Counted from the stretch's first letter, positions 8,178-16,664 are shown. The stretch: DNA of 23,180 bases from Verrucomicrobiota bacterium (GCA_026225155.1 JAMFSG010000352.1:1-23180), one strand, 5' to 3'. The notes: generated from the sequence alone by a model not told the origin. Program-made: numbers and translations.

Positions 8178-9369
8178 AATCCTTTGTCTCACCAGCAACG
8201 ATCCGGGCGAGCCGGATTGCGGCGGCATTGTCCGTGCCAGAAATGTTTTCCGCCTGTTGTCAAAAATCGGCCGTGTGCGTCTGGTGCTCGCCAGCGATTA
8301 TCAAAACGATTCGCTAAAGCCTGGTTCAATCCACGATGGATTTGAACTCGCGGCGGCTTTCCGGTTTCCACCGGCGGCGAAATGGACTTTTGCCGAGCAG
8401 CTCAAAAATGAATTTGACCCGCGATTTCTGAATACCCACCGCATTCAAGCGCGGCCTGCCGAACGCGAACAATTATTGCGCTTGATGGCGGAACACGATC
8501 TGGTCTGGATCTATAGTGTGAAGCTGGTCAACATGTTTGGCCTGTGGCACTGGCCGCGTTCCGTGCTGGACATGGATGACATCCAGAGCAATTACTATCT
8601 TACGGAACTGGCGAATACGACGAACCTGATTGACCGCCTTCGCACGCGTCGTCAAATCCGGCTTTGGCGTCGCCGTGAAAAATTATTGTTGAAACGGGTT
8701 GATGCCATCAGCGTGTGCAGCGAACCGGATCTCAAAACGCTGAACCACCTTCTCGGTGATTCCAGCCGGACTTTTATTTTGCCCAATTCTTTTACCGCCC
8801 CGGAACATCCACCGGTCCGGCAATTGACGTCACCGCCGCGAATTGGTTTTGTCGGCGACTTTGGATTTCCGCCCAACGCCCAGGGGATTGAATGGTTTTT
8901 GGAAAAAGTTTGGCCGCTGATTCTCAAGGCCAGACCGGACGCACGTCTGCGACTGGCCGGACGCGCGGGCGGGCAAAAATGGCCGGCCAATCAAAACATT
9001 GAGCCGCTGGGCTGGGTGGCTGACATGCAAAGTGAAATGGCTACGTGGGCATTGTCCGCCGTGCCGATTTTCGTCGGTGGCGGGACGCGCATTAAAACGG
9101 TGGAATCTTTCAGCCGCAAATGTCCCGTCGTGGCCACGCCGGTGGGCGCATTCGGTTATGACGTCACACATGGCCAGGAAATTTTGATCGCCGATACGCC
9201 GGAAAATTTCGCGGCCGAATGTTTGCGCATTCTTGCCGACCCCGCATTGGGCGAAACTCTGGCCGAAAACGCGTGGCAGAAATTTTTGAAAAAATGGACT
9301 TGGGATGCGCAAGCTGAACGGATCAAACAGGTGGTCACAAAAATTGCCGGCAACCAATCCAGCCAATGA
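8170..9369 (+). CDS. Glycosyltransferase family 4 (resembles the PEP-CTERM/exosortase-associated sugar transferase group)
   Basis: GT-B protein of 399 aa. The N-terminus MLKILCLTSNDPGEPDCGG, then VRARNVFRLL, and the short motif VLDMDDIQS at about 132-140 resemble the exosortase-linked sugar transferase group often annotated stp1. The donor domain shows RIGFVGDFGFPPNAQGIEWF at about 224-243 and PIFVGGGTRIKTVES at 299-313, where GGGTRIK takes the place of the classic E-x7-E loop. It starts within the previous gene (8-nt overlap) and overlaps the next gene by ATGA. Placement just upstream of the beta-barrel and exosortase genes fits that association. The assignment to this subgroup is by eye and moderate; the GT4 fold is confident. 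Confidence 0.87.
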   Translation: MLKILCLTSNDPGEPDCGGIVRARNVFRLLSKIGRVRLVLASDYQNDSLKPGSIHDGFELAAAFRFPPAAKWTFAEQLKNEFDPRFLNTHRIQARPAEREQLLRLMAEHDLVWIYSVKLVNMFGLWHWPRSVLDMDDIQSNYYLTELANTTNLIDRLRTRRQIRLWRRREKLLLKRVDAISVCSEPDLKTLNHLLGDSSRTFILPNSFTAPEHPPVRQLTSPPRIGFVGDFGFPPNAQGIEWFLEKVWPLILKARPDARLRLAGRAGGQKWPANQNIEPLGWVADMQSEMATWALSAVPIFVGGGTRIKTVESFSRKCPVVATPVGAFGYDVTHGQEILIADTPENFAAECLRILADPALGETLAENAWQKFLKKWTWDAQAERIKQVVTKIAGNQSSQ

Positions 9370-10067
9370 CGTCCGCTAAAATCCCAACAAAATTTTTCGG
9401 TCTGTGCTCGCGGCGCGAACGCTGGAGTTTGTCCTGGCGCGGCTGGCTGGCTTTGGTTTTATTTTTTTTATTGCTCGGCATTTTCTGGCTGTTGAACGTG
9501 CAGACGTTTTTAGCGCAGACGAAACGCGCAGACACAAAAATCCTGGTCGTCGAAGGCTGGGTGCATCCTTATGCCATTGAAGATGCGTTGAAAGAATTCC
9601 AAGCCGGTCATTATGAAAAAGTTTACACCACGGGCGGCCCGGTCGTCGGCAGCGGCGGCTACCTCGATGATTTTAATACCTCGGCGAGCGTCGGCGCGGA
9701 ATTATTAGTGAAGGCTGGAATTCCATCCGCAGCCGTGCAAATGGTTCCTTCGCATATTTCCGGGCGCGACCGCACTTACAGTTCTGCCATCGCCTTGCGC
9801 GAATGGTTTTCCGCGCACCATCTGCCGGTGAACAGTTTCAATGTGTTGACGGAAGATGTTCACGCGCGGCGAACGCATCTGCTGTTCCAAAAAGCCTTGG
9901 GCAATAAAGTTGTCGTCGGCATCGTTTCCGCGCCCAGTCCGGAGTATGACGCGAAACATTGGTGGCATTACAGCGAAGGCGTGCGCGAGGTTTTGGGCGA
10001 GAGCATTGCGTATGTTTACGCGAAATTCTTTTTTCATCCGCCCATGGTGTCGGAGCAAGTTCCTTGA
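9366..10067 (+). CDS. YdcF/ElyC/SanA-like membrane-anchored DUF218 protein
   Basis: Protein of 233 aa with a basic N-terminus, one transmembrane helix at about 27-45 (GWLALVLFFLLLGIFWLL) and an extracytoplasmic DUF218-type domain. Visible family features are the first strand ILVVEGWVHP at 59-68, YEKVYTTGGP at 83-92, DRTYSSAIAL at 135-144, LTEDVHARRTHLLF at about 161-174 and a late SEGVREVLGE at 203-212. ElyC and SanA of this superfamily affect envelope polysaccharide and barrier function in E. coli, but the chemistry is unresolved. Its ATGA overlap with the GT4 gene and position before the exosortase block suggest a job in polysaccharide assembly or cargo attachment; that part is inference. 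Confidence 0.82.
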   Translation: MTSAKIPTKFFGLCSRRERWSLSWRGWLALVLFFLLLGIFWLLNVQTFLAQTKRADTKILVVEGWVHPYAIEDALKEFQAGHYEKVYTTGGPVVGSGGYLDDFNTSASVGAELLVKAGIPSAAVQMVPSHISGRDRTYSSAIALREWFSAHHLPVNSFNVLTEDVHARRTHLLFQKALGNKVVVGIVSAPSPEYDAKHWWHYSEGVREVLGESIAYVYAKFFFHPPMVSEQVP

Positions 10068-10109
10068 TTGTCGGCGGCATTTGCTTGAAAATGACCAGTC
10101 TTGATTCGT

Positions 10110-11507
10110 ATGAACGCAAAAAATCGGAAGTTCAACCGGAACACAAAGAACAGCGGCATTTTGCTGGCGGCCATTTTGCTGGCGGCGCACCTCATGAATG
10201 CAGCCTCGGTGATCATGAGTCCGCCACCGGTCGCCACGACACCGCAGGTGGTGCAGGAGGATGCGACCAATAATGAGATGAATGTGTTCATCCCGTCAGG
10301 CGTGGTGAATCCCTTTGCCGACGGCCTTTTTCAATACGGCCCGGTGACATTTCATCCGCATCCTTCATATAGTTTTCTTTACGGCAGCGGCGTCCAGTCC
10401 AGCGTCAATAATCAGCAGAACACGATCGTCCAGGAATTTTCCCCCGGCGTCACGGTGGATCTCGGTCGGCATTGGTCCGTGGATTACACGCCGACGTTCA
10501 ATTTTTATTCCAGCAAGGCATTTCATGACGGCGTTGATCATTCCGCTTCGCTGACGGGCGCGACGCAATACGAAAATTGGAATTTCGGCCTGTCGCAAGA
10601 TTTCAGCCTGACTTCAGACCCGATCACGGAAACCGGCACGCAAACCGACCAACAATCTTATTCCACGGCGTTGAGCGGCGGCTATGCGTTCAACGACAAG
10701 TGGCTCGCCAATTTTGCAGTGGATCAAAATCTTTTGTTGGTCAGCCAGTTGCAAAATTCTTACAACTGGGCAACGACCGAGGGTGTAAGTTATCAATTCT
10801 GGCCGCGCTTGAATGTCGGCGTCACTCTTGGCGGCGGTTACACAAAAGTGACGAGCAATTCAAATGTGACGAGCAATTCGGTCAGCGGCGGTTCCAATCC
10901 TGATTCCGTCAACGAACAATTACAACTGACTGCCAGTTGGCGCGCCACCGACAAAATAAGTTTTCAAGTCAGCGCCGGTGGCGAAGATGTTCAGTATGTG
11001 TCCCATGGGACCAATAGTTATAGCGATTCCCTGGAACCGATCTTCAGCGCGGCCATCCAATATCAACCGTTCAAGGTCACGCAAATTTCTTTGAGCGCCA
11101 GCCGCACGGTCAGCGCCTCAGATTATTTTATCGCCGCCCAATCTTCGGAAGTTACCACCATCGGCCTGACTTTGAACCAGCGGATATTAACGAAATATAA
11201 TCTGGTTCTTGGTGTTGCTTATGGAAAGACGGATTACACCACTACATTTTCAGGAACAATTCCAGCAACTCCCGGAACTCCCGCAAGTCCCGGAAACCCA
11301 GGAACTTCCGGAACTCCAGAAAGGCATTTCTCGGTTGGCACCTTCCGTTCGGATGATGAATATTCTTTCAATGCTAGCTTTGGCCGCGATTTTCTGAAGC
11401 ATGGAAAATGGGCGGTGACTTATCAATACAGCGACAACGAATCGAGCCAACAAGGATTCAGCCAGCGCAGCAACCAGATCGGCGTTCAGGTCAGCTTTAA
11501 CTATTGA
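10110..11507 (+). CDS. Outer-membrane beta-barrel protein of the exosortase/polysaccharide locus
   Basis: Secreted protein of 465 aa with a signal peptide at about 1-32 (basic start, then ILLAAILLAAHLMNAAS). The rest alternates polar and hydrophobic residues in many predicted strands, rich in Ser/Thr/Gln/Asn with repeated aromatic girdle residues, and ends SFNY with the C-terminal aromatic expected of BAM-inserted barrels. ATG 10110 is preferred over TTG 10101, which adds three residues. It resembles EpsL-like or PEP-CTERM-associated barrel proteins found beside exosortase genes. It may serve as an outer-membrane channel or anchor for the polymer; this is inferred. Two repeat-rich segments (about 247-257 and 385-403) probably lie in surface loops. 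Confidence 0.8.
   Translation: MNAKNRKFNRNTKNSGILLAAILLAAHLMNAASVIMSPPPVATTPQVVQEDATNNEMNVFIPSGVVNPFADGLFQYGPVTFHPHPSYSFLYGSGVQSSVNNQQNTIVQEFSPGVTVDLGRHWSVDYTPTFNFYSSKAFHDGVDHSASLTGATQYENWNFGLSQDFSLTSDPITETGTQTDQQSYSTALSGGYAFNDKWLANFAVDQNLLLVSQLQNSYNWATTEGVSYQFWPRLNVGVTLGGGYTKVTSNSNVTSNSVSGGSNPDSVNEQLQLTASWRATDKISFQVSAGGEDVQYVSHGTNSYSDSLEPIFSAAIQYQPFKVTQISLSASRTVSASDYFIAAQSSEVTTIGLTLNQRILTKYNLVLGVAYGKTDYTTTFSGTIPATPGTPASPGNPGTSGTPERHFSVGTFRSDDEYSFNASFGRDFLKHGKWAVTYQYSDNESSQQGFSQRSNQIGVQVSFNY
10848..10879 (+). repeat. Short tandem repeat inside the beta-barrel gene
   Basis: The 14-mer GTGACGAGCAATTC occurs at 10848-10861 and again at 10866-10879, an 18-bp in-frame period that encodes VTSNSN-VTSNSV. 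It looks like a recent small duplication in a Ser/Asn-rich loop. Confidence 0.85.
11262..11318 (+). repeat. Degenerate 9-bp microrepeat coding a Pro-Gly-Thr loop
   Basis: About six imperfect 9-nt units of the form CCCGGAACT encode a run of Pro, Gly, Thr, Ser and Ala (residues 385-403 of the barrel). The segment interrupts a strand-rich region and is unlike the rest of the protein, so it is probably an exposed flexible loop whose copy number could vary by slippage. Confidence 0.85.
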
Positions 11508-11529
11508 CCGCGCCTCAACGCGCAAAATC

Positions 11530-12435
11530 ATGCCCGACGAAATTGAAAAGAATAAATCTCGTCCAAACGCGCAAATCCGAAAATTTGTGCTGGCGGCGGT
11601 CGTTCTTTCGCTGGGCTTCAGCCTTTCGCTTTGGAAACTGGCGAGCTTTGCGCTGCACGACGAATTATTTTCTTACATCCTGCTCATTCCGTTCACCAGC
11701 GTTTATCTGGCCCGGTTGCAGGCAAAAAAATTGCCGGCCCTTTCGCTGTCGGGGAAAACATGGGCGAACATTTTTTTCATCGCCGGGCTGGCCGCACTGG
11801 CCGCACATTTTCTAAAACCAGCTACCGCCGTGGCCGACAGCCTGGTGCTGCCGACGCTGGCTTTTATTTTATTTTTGACCGGCGCCGGATTTTTATTTTT
11901 AGGCGGGGCGATGATGCGCGCGCTGGCCTTTCCGTTCGCCCTGCTGGTTTTTATGATCCCTTTTTCCAATGCCATGCGGGATGGGATCGAGACGTGGTTG
12001 CAGCACGGTTCAGCCGCCGTTGCTGGCTGGATGTTTGCCGCGTCTGGCCTGCCCGTATTTCATGATGACCTGCTGTTCCATCTGCCCAGCGTGACCTTGC
12101 AAGTGGCTCCGGAATGCAGCGGCATTCATTCCACGCTCGTTTTATTTATCGTCAGCCTTGTGGCCGCACATTTTTTTCTGAAGTCTCCGTGGAAATGCGT
12201 GGTGCTATGTCTGGCGGTGATTCCGCTGGCATTGTTGCGAAATGGCTTCCGCGTTTTTGTGCTGGGCGAATTATGCGAGCACATCAGCCCGGCAATTCTC
12301 GATTCGCCGATCCACCATCATGGTGGCCCGCTATTTTTCGCCTTGTCGCTGCTGCCATTTTCCCTGTTGTTATATTTTCTGATGAAATCTGAACGTCCAA
12401 AAAACCCTGAAATTCCGCCAGCCACCCAAGATTGA
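11530..12435 (+). CDS. Exosortase (EpsH/Xrt family), probably VPDSG-CTERM-specific XrtC type
   Basis: Multi-pass inner-membrane transpeptidase-like protein of 301 aa with about eight hydrophobic helices. Exosortases recognise a C-terminal tripartite signal (short motif, helix, basic tail), cleave it, and are thought to transfer the protein to a surface carrier. The three family residues are visible: Cys196 in PECSGIH, Arg241 in RNGFRV, and His262-264 in SPIHHHGG. There is no fused EpsI domain. Two proteins in the window end in VPDSG-like signals, which points to the XrtC subfamily; that subfamily call rests on context rather than alignment. It sits between the barrel and the TPR lipoprotein gene, with only 1 nt to the latter. 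Confidence 0.9.
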   Translation: MPDEIEKNKSRPNAQIRKFVLAAVVLSLGFSLSLWKLASFALHDELFSYILLIPFTSVYLARLQAKKLPALSLSGKTWANIFFIAGLAALAAHFLKPATAVADSLVLPTLAFILFLTGAGFLFLGGAMMRALAFPFALLVFMIPFSNAMRDGIETWLQHGSAAVAGWMFAASGLPVFHDDLLFHLPSVTLQVAPECSGIHSTLVLFIVSLVAAHFFLKSPWKCVVLCLAVIPLALLRNGFRVFVLGELCEHISPAILDSPIHHHGGPLFFALSLLPFSLLLYFLMKSERPKNPEIPPATQD

Positions 12436-12436
12436 T

Positions 12437-15400
12437 ATGAAATTCCTGAAAAAATTCTCGACGTATTTTTTGATGCTAACGGCAGTGATTGCGCTGGCTG
12501 TTTTCAACACCGGTTGCACGGCCAAGATGAGAAAGGCCTATCATGAAAAACGGGCGGATAAATTTTATGCCGCCGGCAAGCTGGGCGCGGCGGAAATCGA
12601 ATACCAGAACGTGCTGCACGCCGTTCCCGGAGACGCCCGGACGATTGGCCGGCTTGGCTTGATTTATTTCCAGGAAGGCCGGCTGCAGACCGCCGCGCCT
12701 TATTTGCGCCGCGGCAGTGATCTCGCGACCAATGATGTGGAGCTGCGTTTGAAATTGGGGCTTATTTACGCGGCCATCGGCAAATTGAATGAAGCGCGTG
12801 ACGCGGCGAATTTTGTTCTCGACCGGCAACCGCAGAATACGGAAGCGCCATTATTGCTGATCCAAGCCGCCGCCAATTCACCGAAAGAAATTGCCGCCGC
12901 GCGCGCGCGTCTGCAAAAAATGGCGGCCGCCGGCGATCGCGCGGCGTTGGAAGTGGCGCTCGGCACGTTGAATTTTAACGAACATGATTACAAAAATGCC
13001 GACACAAGTTTTCGCCGTGCCTTGTCGTTGGATCCAAAGTTCAGCCAGGCCTACGCTGCGCTTGGGGCTTTGTATGCGATGGAAAATGATTTGACGAATG
13101 CGGACCTCAATTTCAAAGCGGCGGCGGATTCTGCGCCCGATCGCTCGCCCCTAAAAGTAGTTTATGCCCATTTCAAAATAGGAACCGGCGATGCTGCCGG
13201 CGGTTATAAAATCCTTGATGACATGGTCAGCCGGACGCCGGATTACGTCCCGGCCTTGATCGGCCTGGCGGGCATCGCCTACTCCGAAAAAAAATACGAC
13301 GAAAGCCAAAGTTTTGTGGATAAAACGCTGGCGCGTGACCCGGATAATTTTGACGGACTGATGCAAGACATCCAATTGAAGGTGGTGCAAAATAACCTGC
13401 CCGCAGCCACGGCGGAATTGGAACGGATGACCCGGGTTTATCCACAGGCTCCGTCCGTTTACTATCAACTTGCCCGCGTTTACTTGATGGCCAATGACGC
13501 GTCCAAAGCAACGACGAGCCTGAATCGCGCCCTGGACATTGACCCAAATTTTACCGATGGCATTTTATTGCTGGCGCAAATCCAGATCCGTGCTCAAAAC
13601 CCCGATCCGGCGATTTTTGCACTGGAAAAACTGGTTCAGAAACAACCGCAATTCGTGCAGGCGCAATTGTTGTTGGCCGATGCCTATCGCCAGCGCAATC
13701 GCGTGGATGATGCGACGGCGATTTATGCTTCGTTGGAAAAAGCTTTTCCGAAAAGTCCGCAGATTCCTTTGCTGGCTGGCGAGGCGTATCTCCAGCAAAA
13801 GGATAATGCGTCCGCCCGCCGTGAATTCAATCTGGCGTTGCAAGCCGATCCGGCCAATTTATCGGCGCTCGAGCAACTGGTTGATTTGGACTTGGCCGAA
13901 AAACAATTCGCTACCGCCCTGCAACGCATCCAAAACCGGTTGCAAGCCGAACCGGACGAGGTTGGATTGCAAGTGCTCAAAGCCAAAGTGGCTTTAGCCG
14001 AGGGAAATCGCGAAGAAGCGGAAGCGATCTTGCAGAAGGCGACGCAGATTAATCCGCAAAATGCGAACCTCTATTTGATGTTGGGGCAGCTATATGTTGA
14101 GGCCAAACAAAATGACAAGGCCCTGGCCCAGTTCGGCCTGGCTTTGAAAACGGATCCGAACAATATCTCGGCGCTGATGTCGCAAGCGGCGATTTATGGA
14201 ACCGAAAACGAATATAAAAAACAGGCGGATGTTTATGAAGCCGTATTGGTGATTGATCCAAAATTCAGCGCGGCGCTCAACAATCTGGCCTGTCTCTATT
14301 CTCAAAATATCATCAACCTTGACCGCGCCTACGATCTGGCGCAACGCGCCCGTGCGTTGCTGCCGTCTGATCCGAATACCGCCGATACATTGGGCTGGAT
14401 TTATTTTCTGCGCGGTTCCTATCCGACCGCACTCGGCCTGCTGCAGGAAAGCACCGCCAAATTGCCGGACCAGCCGGAGAATCAATTTCACCTCGGCATG
14501 GTGAATTATATGATGGGCAATGAAGCTGCCGCGCGCGCGGCTTTTGAACGGGCTTTGCAAGTGGATCCGATCTTTGCAGAAAGCGCCGAATGTAAAACCT
14601 GCCTGGCAATCCTGAACATCAACCCCCAAGCCGCCGATGCCGCCGCGATTGCGGTTTTGGAAAAACGCATCGCGGAAAAAGCCGGCGATGTGGTGGCGCT
14701 CGGCCGTCTTGCTGCCGCGTATCAACATTCGGGAAATTCCGGCAAAACGGTTTCCACTTATGAAACCATCCTCAAAGTTGATCCCAACAATCTGGCCGCG
14801 CTGCTCAACTTGGCGCAACTTTATGCCCCGCAAGACGCCGCCAAAGCCTATGACACGGCCCGGTCCGCTTATAAATTGGCACCGGACAATCCGGTCGCCG
14901 CGCATATTTATGGACGGCTTGCTTATCAAAACGGCGATTTTAAACTGGCGAACACTTTGCTCCAACAGACGGTTCAAAATCAAACGGGTGATCCGCAGGC
15001 GTTTTTTGAGTTGGGTCAGGCGGCTTACAGTCTGGGAAATATTTCCGCCGCGCAATCCGCCTTGCAAAATGCGTTGCAACTTAATCTGCCGGCACCGCAA
15101 TCGGCCCAAGCCAAGCAGATGTTTGATCTGATCAATCTTGCCGCTGATCCGGTTCAAGCCGTTGCCGCGACCGCGCACGTTTCCGAAATTTTGAAAGCGG
15201 ATCCAACCAATGTTCCGGCGCTTATGGCGGCTGGCGTCATTGACGAACATAATGCCAATGTGTCAGCGGCGGAAATCGCCTACGAAAAAGTCCTGTCACG
15301 TTTTCCAGATTTTTCTCCTGCTCAAAGAGAATTGGCTATTCTTTATGCCAAAGACCCAACCAAGCTGGCGCAGGCAGCCGACCTCGCGTCCAAAGCGCGG

Positions 15401-15667
15401 GCAATTTATCCCGATGATCCGGCATTGGCCAAGGCCAGTGGCATCATCATTTTCCAGCAAGGAGATTTTTCCCGGGCGGCCAGCCAGTTAAAAAACGCGG
15501 CAGGCGTTCTCCCTGACGATCCGGAAGTCTTTTATTATCTTGGAGCCGCGCAATTCAAACTCAAAGATAACACGCACAGCAAAGCATCCCTGCAAAATGC
15601 GCTCGCCTTAAAATTATCCGGGCCGGCAGCAGATGACGTCCGACAGATGCTGGCGCAGTTGAAATAA
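12437..15667 (+). CDS. prsT: TPR-repeat lipoprotein of the PEP-CTERM system (PrsT-like)
   Basis: Long protein of 1076 aa. It starts with a lipoprotein signal (basic n-region, hydrophobic stretch, Cys27 in FNTGC; Asn at -3 is unusual for a lipobox) and then runs almost entirely in 34-residue TPR units. Typical unit cores (A-x-x-x-Y, large-small-Gly, Ala-x-x-x-Ala, DPxN at the turn) recur from about residue 35 to the end. PrsT-type TPR lipoproteins accompany exosortases in EPS loci and are thought to be scaffolds for polymer assembly or export. This one appears somewhat longer than typical PrsT. It is the last gene of the cluster, 1 nt after the exosortase stop and about 30 nt before a strong terminator. 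Confidence 0.88.
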   Translation: MKFLKKFSTYFLMLTAVIALAVFNTGCTAKMRKAYHEKRADKFYAAGKLGAAEIEYQNVLHAVPGDARTIGRLGLIYFQEGRLQTAAPYLRRGSDLATNDVELRLKLGLIYAAIGKLNEARDAANFVLDRQPQNTEAPLLLIQAAANSPKEIAAARARLQKMAAAGDRAALEVALGTLNFNEHDYKNADTSFRRALSLDPKFSQAYAALGALYAMENDLTNADLNFKAAADSAPDRSPLKVVYAHFKIGTGDAAGGYKILDDMVSRTPDYVPALIGLAGIAYSEKKYDESQSFVDKTLARDPDNFDGLMQDIQLKVVQNNLPAATAELERMTRVYPQAPSVYYQLARVYLMANDASKATTSLNRALDIDPNFTDGILLLAQIQIRAQNPDPAIFALEKLVQKQPQFVQAQLLLADAYRQRNRVDDATAIYASLEKAFPKSPQIPLLAGEAYLQQKDNASARREFNLALQADPANLSALEQLVDLDLAEKQFATALQRIQNRLQAEPDEVGLQVLKAKVALAEGNREEAEAILQKATQINPQNANLYLMLGQLYVEAKQNDKALAQFGLALKTDPNNISALMSQAAIYGTENEYKKQADVYEAVLVIDPKFSAALNNLACLYSQNIINLDRAYDLAQRARALLPSDPNTADTLGWIYFLRGSYPTALGLLQESTAKLPDQPENQFHLGMVNYMMGNEAAARAAFERALQVDPIFAESAECKTCLAILNINPQAADAAAIAVLEKRIAEKAGDVVALGRLAAAYQHSGNSGKTVSTYETILKVDPNNLAALLNLAQLYAPQDAAKAYDTARSAYKLAPDNPVAAHIYGRLAYQNGDFKLANTLLQQTVQNQTGDPQAFFELGQAAYSLGNISAAQSALQNALQLNLPAPQSAQAKQMFDLINLAADPVQAVAATAHVSEILKADPTNVPALMAAGVIDEHNANVSAAEIAYEKVLSRFPDFSPAQRELAILYAKDPTKLAQAADLASKARAIYPDDPALAKASGIIIFQQGDFSRAASQLKNAAGVLPDDPEVFYYLGAAQFKLKDNTHSKASLQNALALKLSGPAADDVRQMLAQLK

Positions 15668-15698
15668 GGCGGCCAATCCCGCTAAAGTTTTCAGTATC

Positions 15699-15740
15699 AC
15701 CAAGTTACGAACGTTAATCACGTTCGTAACTTGGTTTTTT
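15699..15740 (+). terminator. Strong intrinsic terminator ending the polysaccharide/exosortase cluster
   Basis: A perfect 16-bp stem (15699-15714 pairing with 15720-15735) with a 5-nt loop TAATC is followed directly by a T6 run. It closes the plus-strand transcription unit after the PrsT-like gene. Confidence 0.93.
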
Positions 15741-15745
15741 GTCGG
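15735..15745 (+). promoter_or_regulatory. Candidate PrsR enhancer element (TTTTTGTCGG)
   Basis: TTTTTGTCGG followed by a purine-A lies 111 nt upstream of the -24 edge of the sigma-54 site at 15857. The same 10-mer, in the same orientation relative to transcription, lies 110 nt upstream of the other sigma-54 site in this window. Part of its T-run is also the terminator tail, so the match is less independent than it looks. Assignment to PrsR is inference. Confidence 0.45.
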
Positions 15746-15856
15746 GATTTATTACACTTTTTTAATGAAAAACGGCGGTCGTTAAAGCGTGTTTGTTTTT
15801 TTATAACTACCTATATACAAGGGTCTTATGTATGTTTTTAAATTGTTTTTTTCTGT

Positions 15857-15872
15857 GGGCATGGATATTGCT
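15857..15872 (+). promoter_or_regulatory. Sigma-54 (-24/-12) promoter for the VPDSG-CTERM-like gene at 15935
   Basis: The bases GGGCATG-GATA-TTGCT fit the RpoN consensus TGGCAYRNNNNTTGCW at all defined positions except the first T, with the required GG and GC dinucleotides at correct spacing. Transcription would begin about 12 nt after the GC, near 15883, leaving a leader of about 50 nt. A sigma-54 activator gene (prsR) is 1.5 kb away. Confidence 0.8.
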
Positions 15873-15934
15873 TTAAGATATTCATCAGTTGGTGGGAATA
15901 AACATTAATCATTGAAATTAAACGGTTTAAGCAT

Positions 15935-16609
15935 ATGAAAAAAATCTGTCTGATCGGGCTGTTAGCGGGAATGTGTGGATATGTTCAAGCAAATACTATC
16001 AATGGACCGTCCTCTTTGGTGGGGACCGATTCATTGTTGGGAGTTAATGCTTATGAATGGGGTATTTCTTCCACGACTCTGGCTTCGCAAGCCAATAACG
16101 CCATTTATGTGCCGACCGGTGACACGCTCCAAAGCGTCACCATCACCATCAGTGGCATCACCTTGACTTCAGAAGCTACCGGCACGCTTTGGGTTGACTT
16201 GCTCAGCAGCGACATTTCCGGAAAAAACGGGGTTAAAACCGGCGCTAAATCTTTTTCAGATAATGACAACGGCTCGGATTATTTTGCTAAATATTCCACA
16301 GCCGACGTTCTGAGTGTCGCCAAAGTCGGCTTTACGAAGAACCAAAAGCAAAATCTTTCCTATACTTTGACCGGAACTTCCCTCACTTTCATCGAGGATT
16401 CACTTCTCGACTATGGATATTTTGACATCGGTTTGGATCCTGATTGCTATTACGATGTGAATTCCCTGAGCTTCACTTACACGGTTACTCCGTCAAACCC
16501 CAATGGCACGCGCACGCCGGACGCGGCGACGACGGTGATTTTGCTGGGTGCTGGCCTCCTCGGTTTGGAAGTTTTCCGCCGCCGTTTTAATTTGGCTCCG
16601 GCCAAATAA
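15935..16609 (+). CDS. Secreted protein with VPDSG/PEP-CTERM-like C-terminal sorting signal (variant TPDAATT)
   Basis: Protein of 224 aa, the likely cargo of the exosortase. A signal peptide covers about 1-19 (MKKICLIGLLAGMCGYVQA). The mature part is Ser/Thr-rich and beta-strand-like, with no recognised catalytic motif. The C-terminus has the tripartite layout: TPDAATT at 194-200, hydrophobic VILLGAGLLGLEVF, then RRRFNLAPAK. Compared with the VPDSG consensus, Val is replaced by Thr and Ser-Gly by Ala-Ala, and the tail after the Arg cluster is longer than usual. The gene stands alone between two terminators and has its own sigma-54 promoter. No Shine-Dalgarno sequence is visible before the ATG. 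The function of the mature domain is unknown; a matrix or surface structural protein is a guess. Confidence 0.85.
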   Translation: MKKICLIGLLAGMCGYVQANTINGPSSLVGTDSLLGVNAYEWGISSTTLASQANNAIYVPTGDTLQSVTITISGITLTSEATGTLWVDLLSSDISGKNGVKTGAKSFSDNDNGSDYFAKYSTADVLSVAKVGFTKNQKQNLSYTLTGTSLTFIEDSLLDYGYFDIGLDPDCYYDVNSLSFTYTVTPSNPNGTRTPDAATTVILLGAGLLGLEVFRRRFNLAPAK

Positions 16610-16632
16610 TTCAAACCGTATAAATCAACCCG

Positions 16633-16664
16633 AAAAGCCGATAACTTTTGTTATCGGCTTTTTT
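16633..16664 (+). terminator. Intrinsic terminator after the first CTERM cargo gene
   Basis: A 13-bp stem (AAAAGCCGATAAC at 16633-16645 pairing with 16650-16662) has a TTTT loop and runs into a T-tract to 16664. It isolates the cargo gene from the downstream export lipoprotein gene. Confidence 0.92.

Noticed and set aside
10069..10090. TTGTCGG at about 10069 as a third enhancer copy
   Set aside because: It shares only a 7-mer with the candidate motif, lies within the operon directly after a stop codon, and has no sigma-54 box at the right distance. A 7-mer is expected a few times by chance in both strands of this window.
14090..15250. A 386-codon open frame on the minus strand
   Set aside because: It lies entirely antisense to the PrsT-like TPR gene, whose plus-strand protein is clearly repeat-structured; the antisense frame is open because of repeat codon bias and resembles no family.
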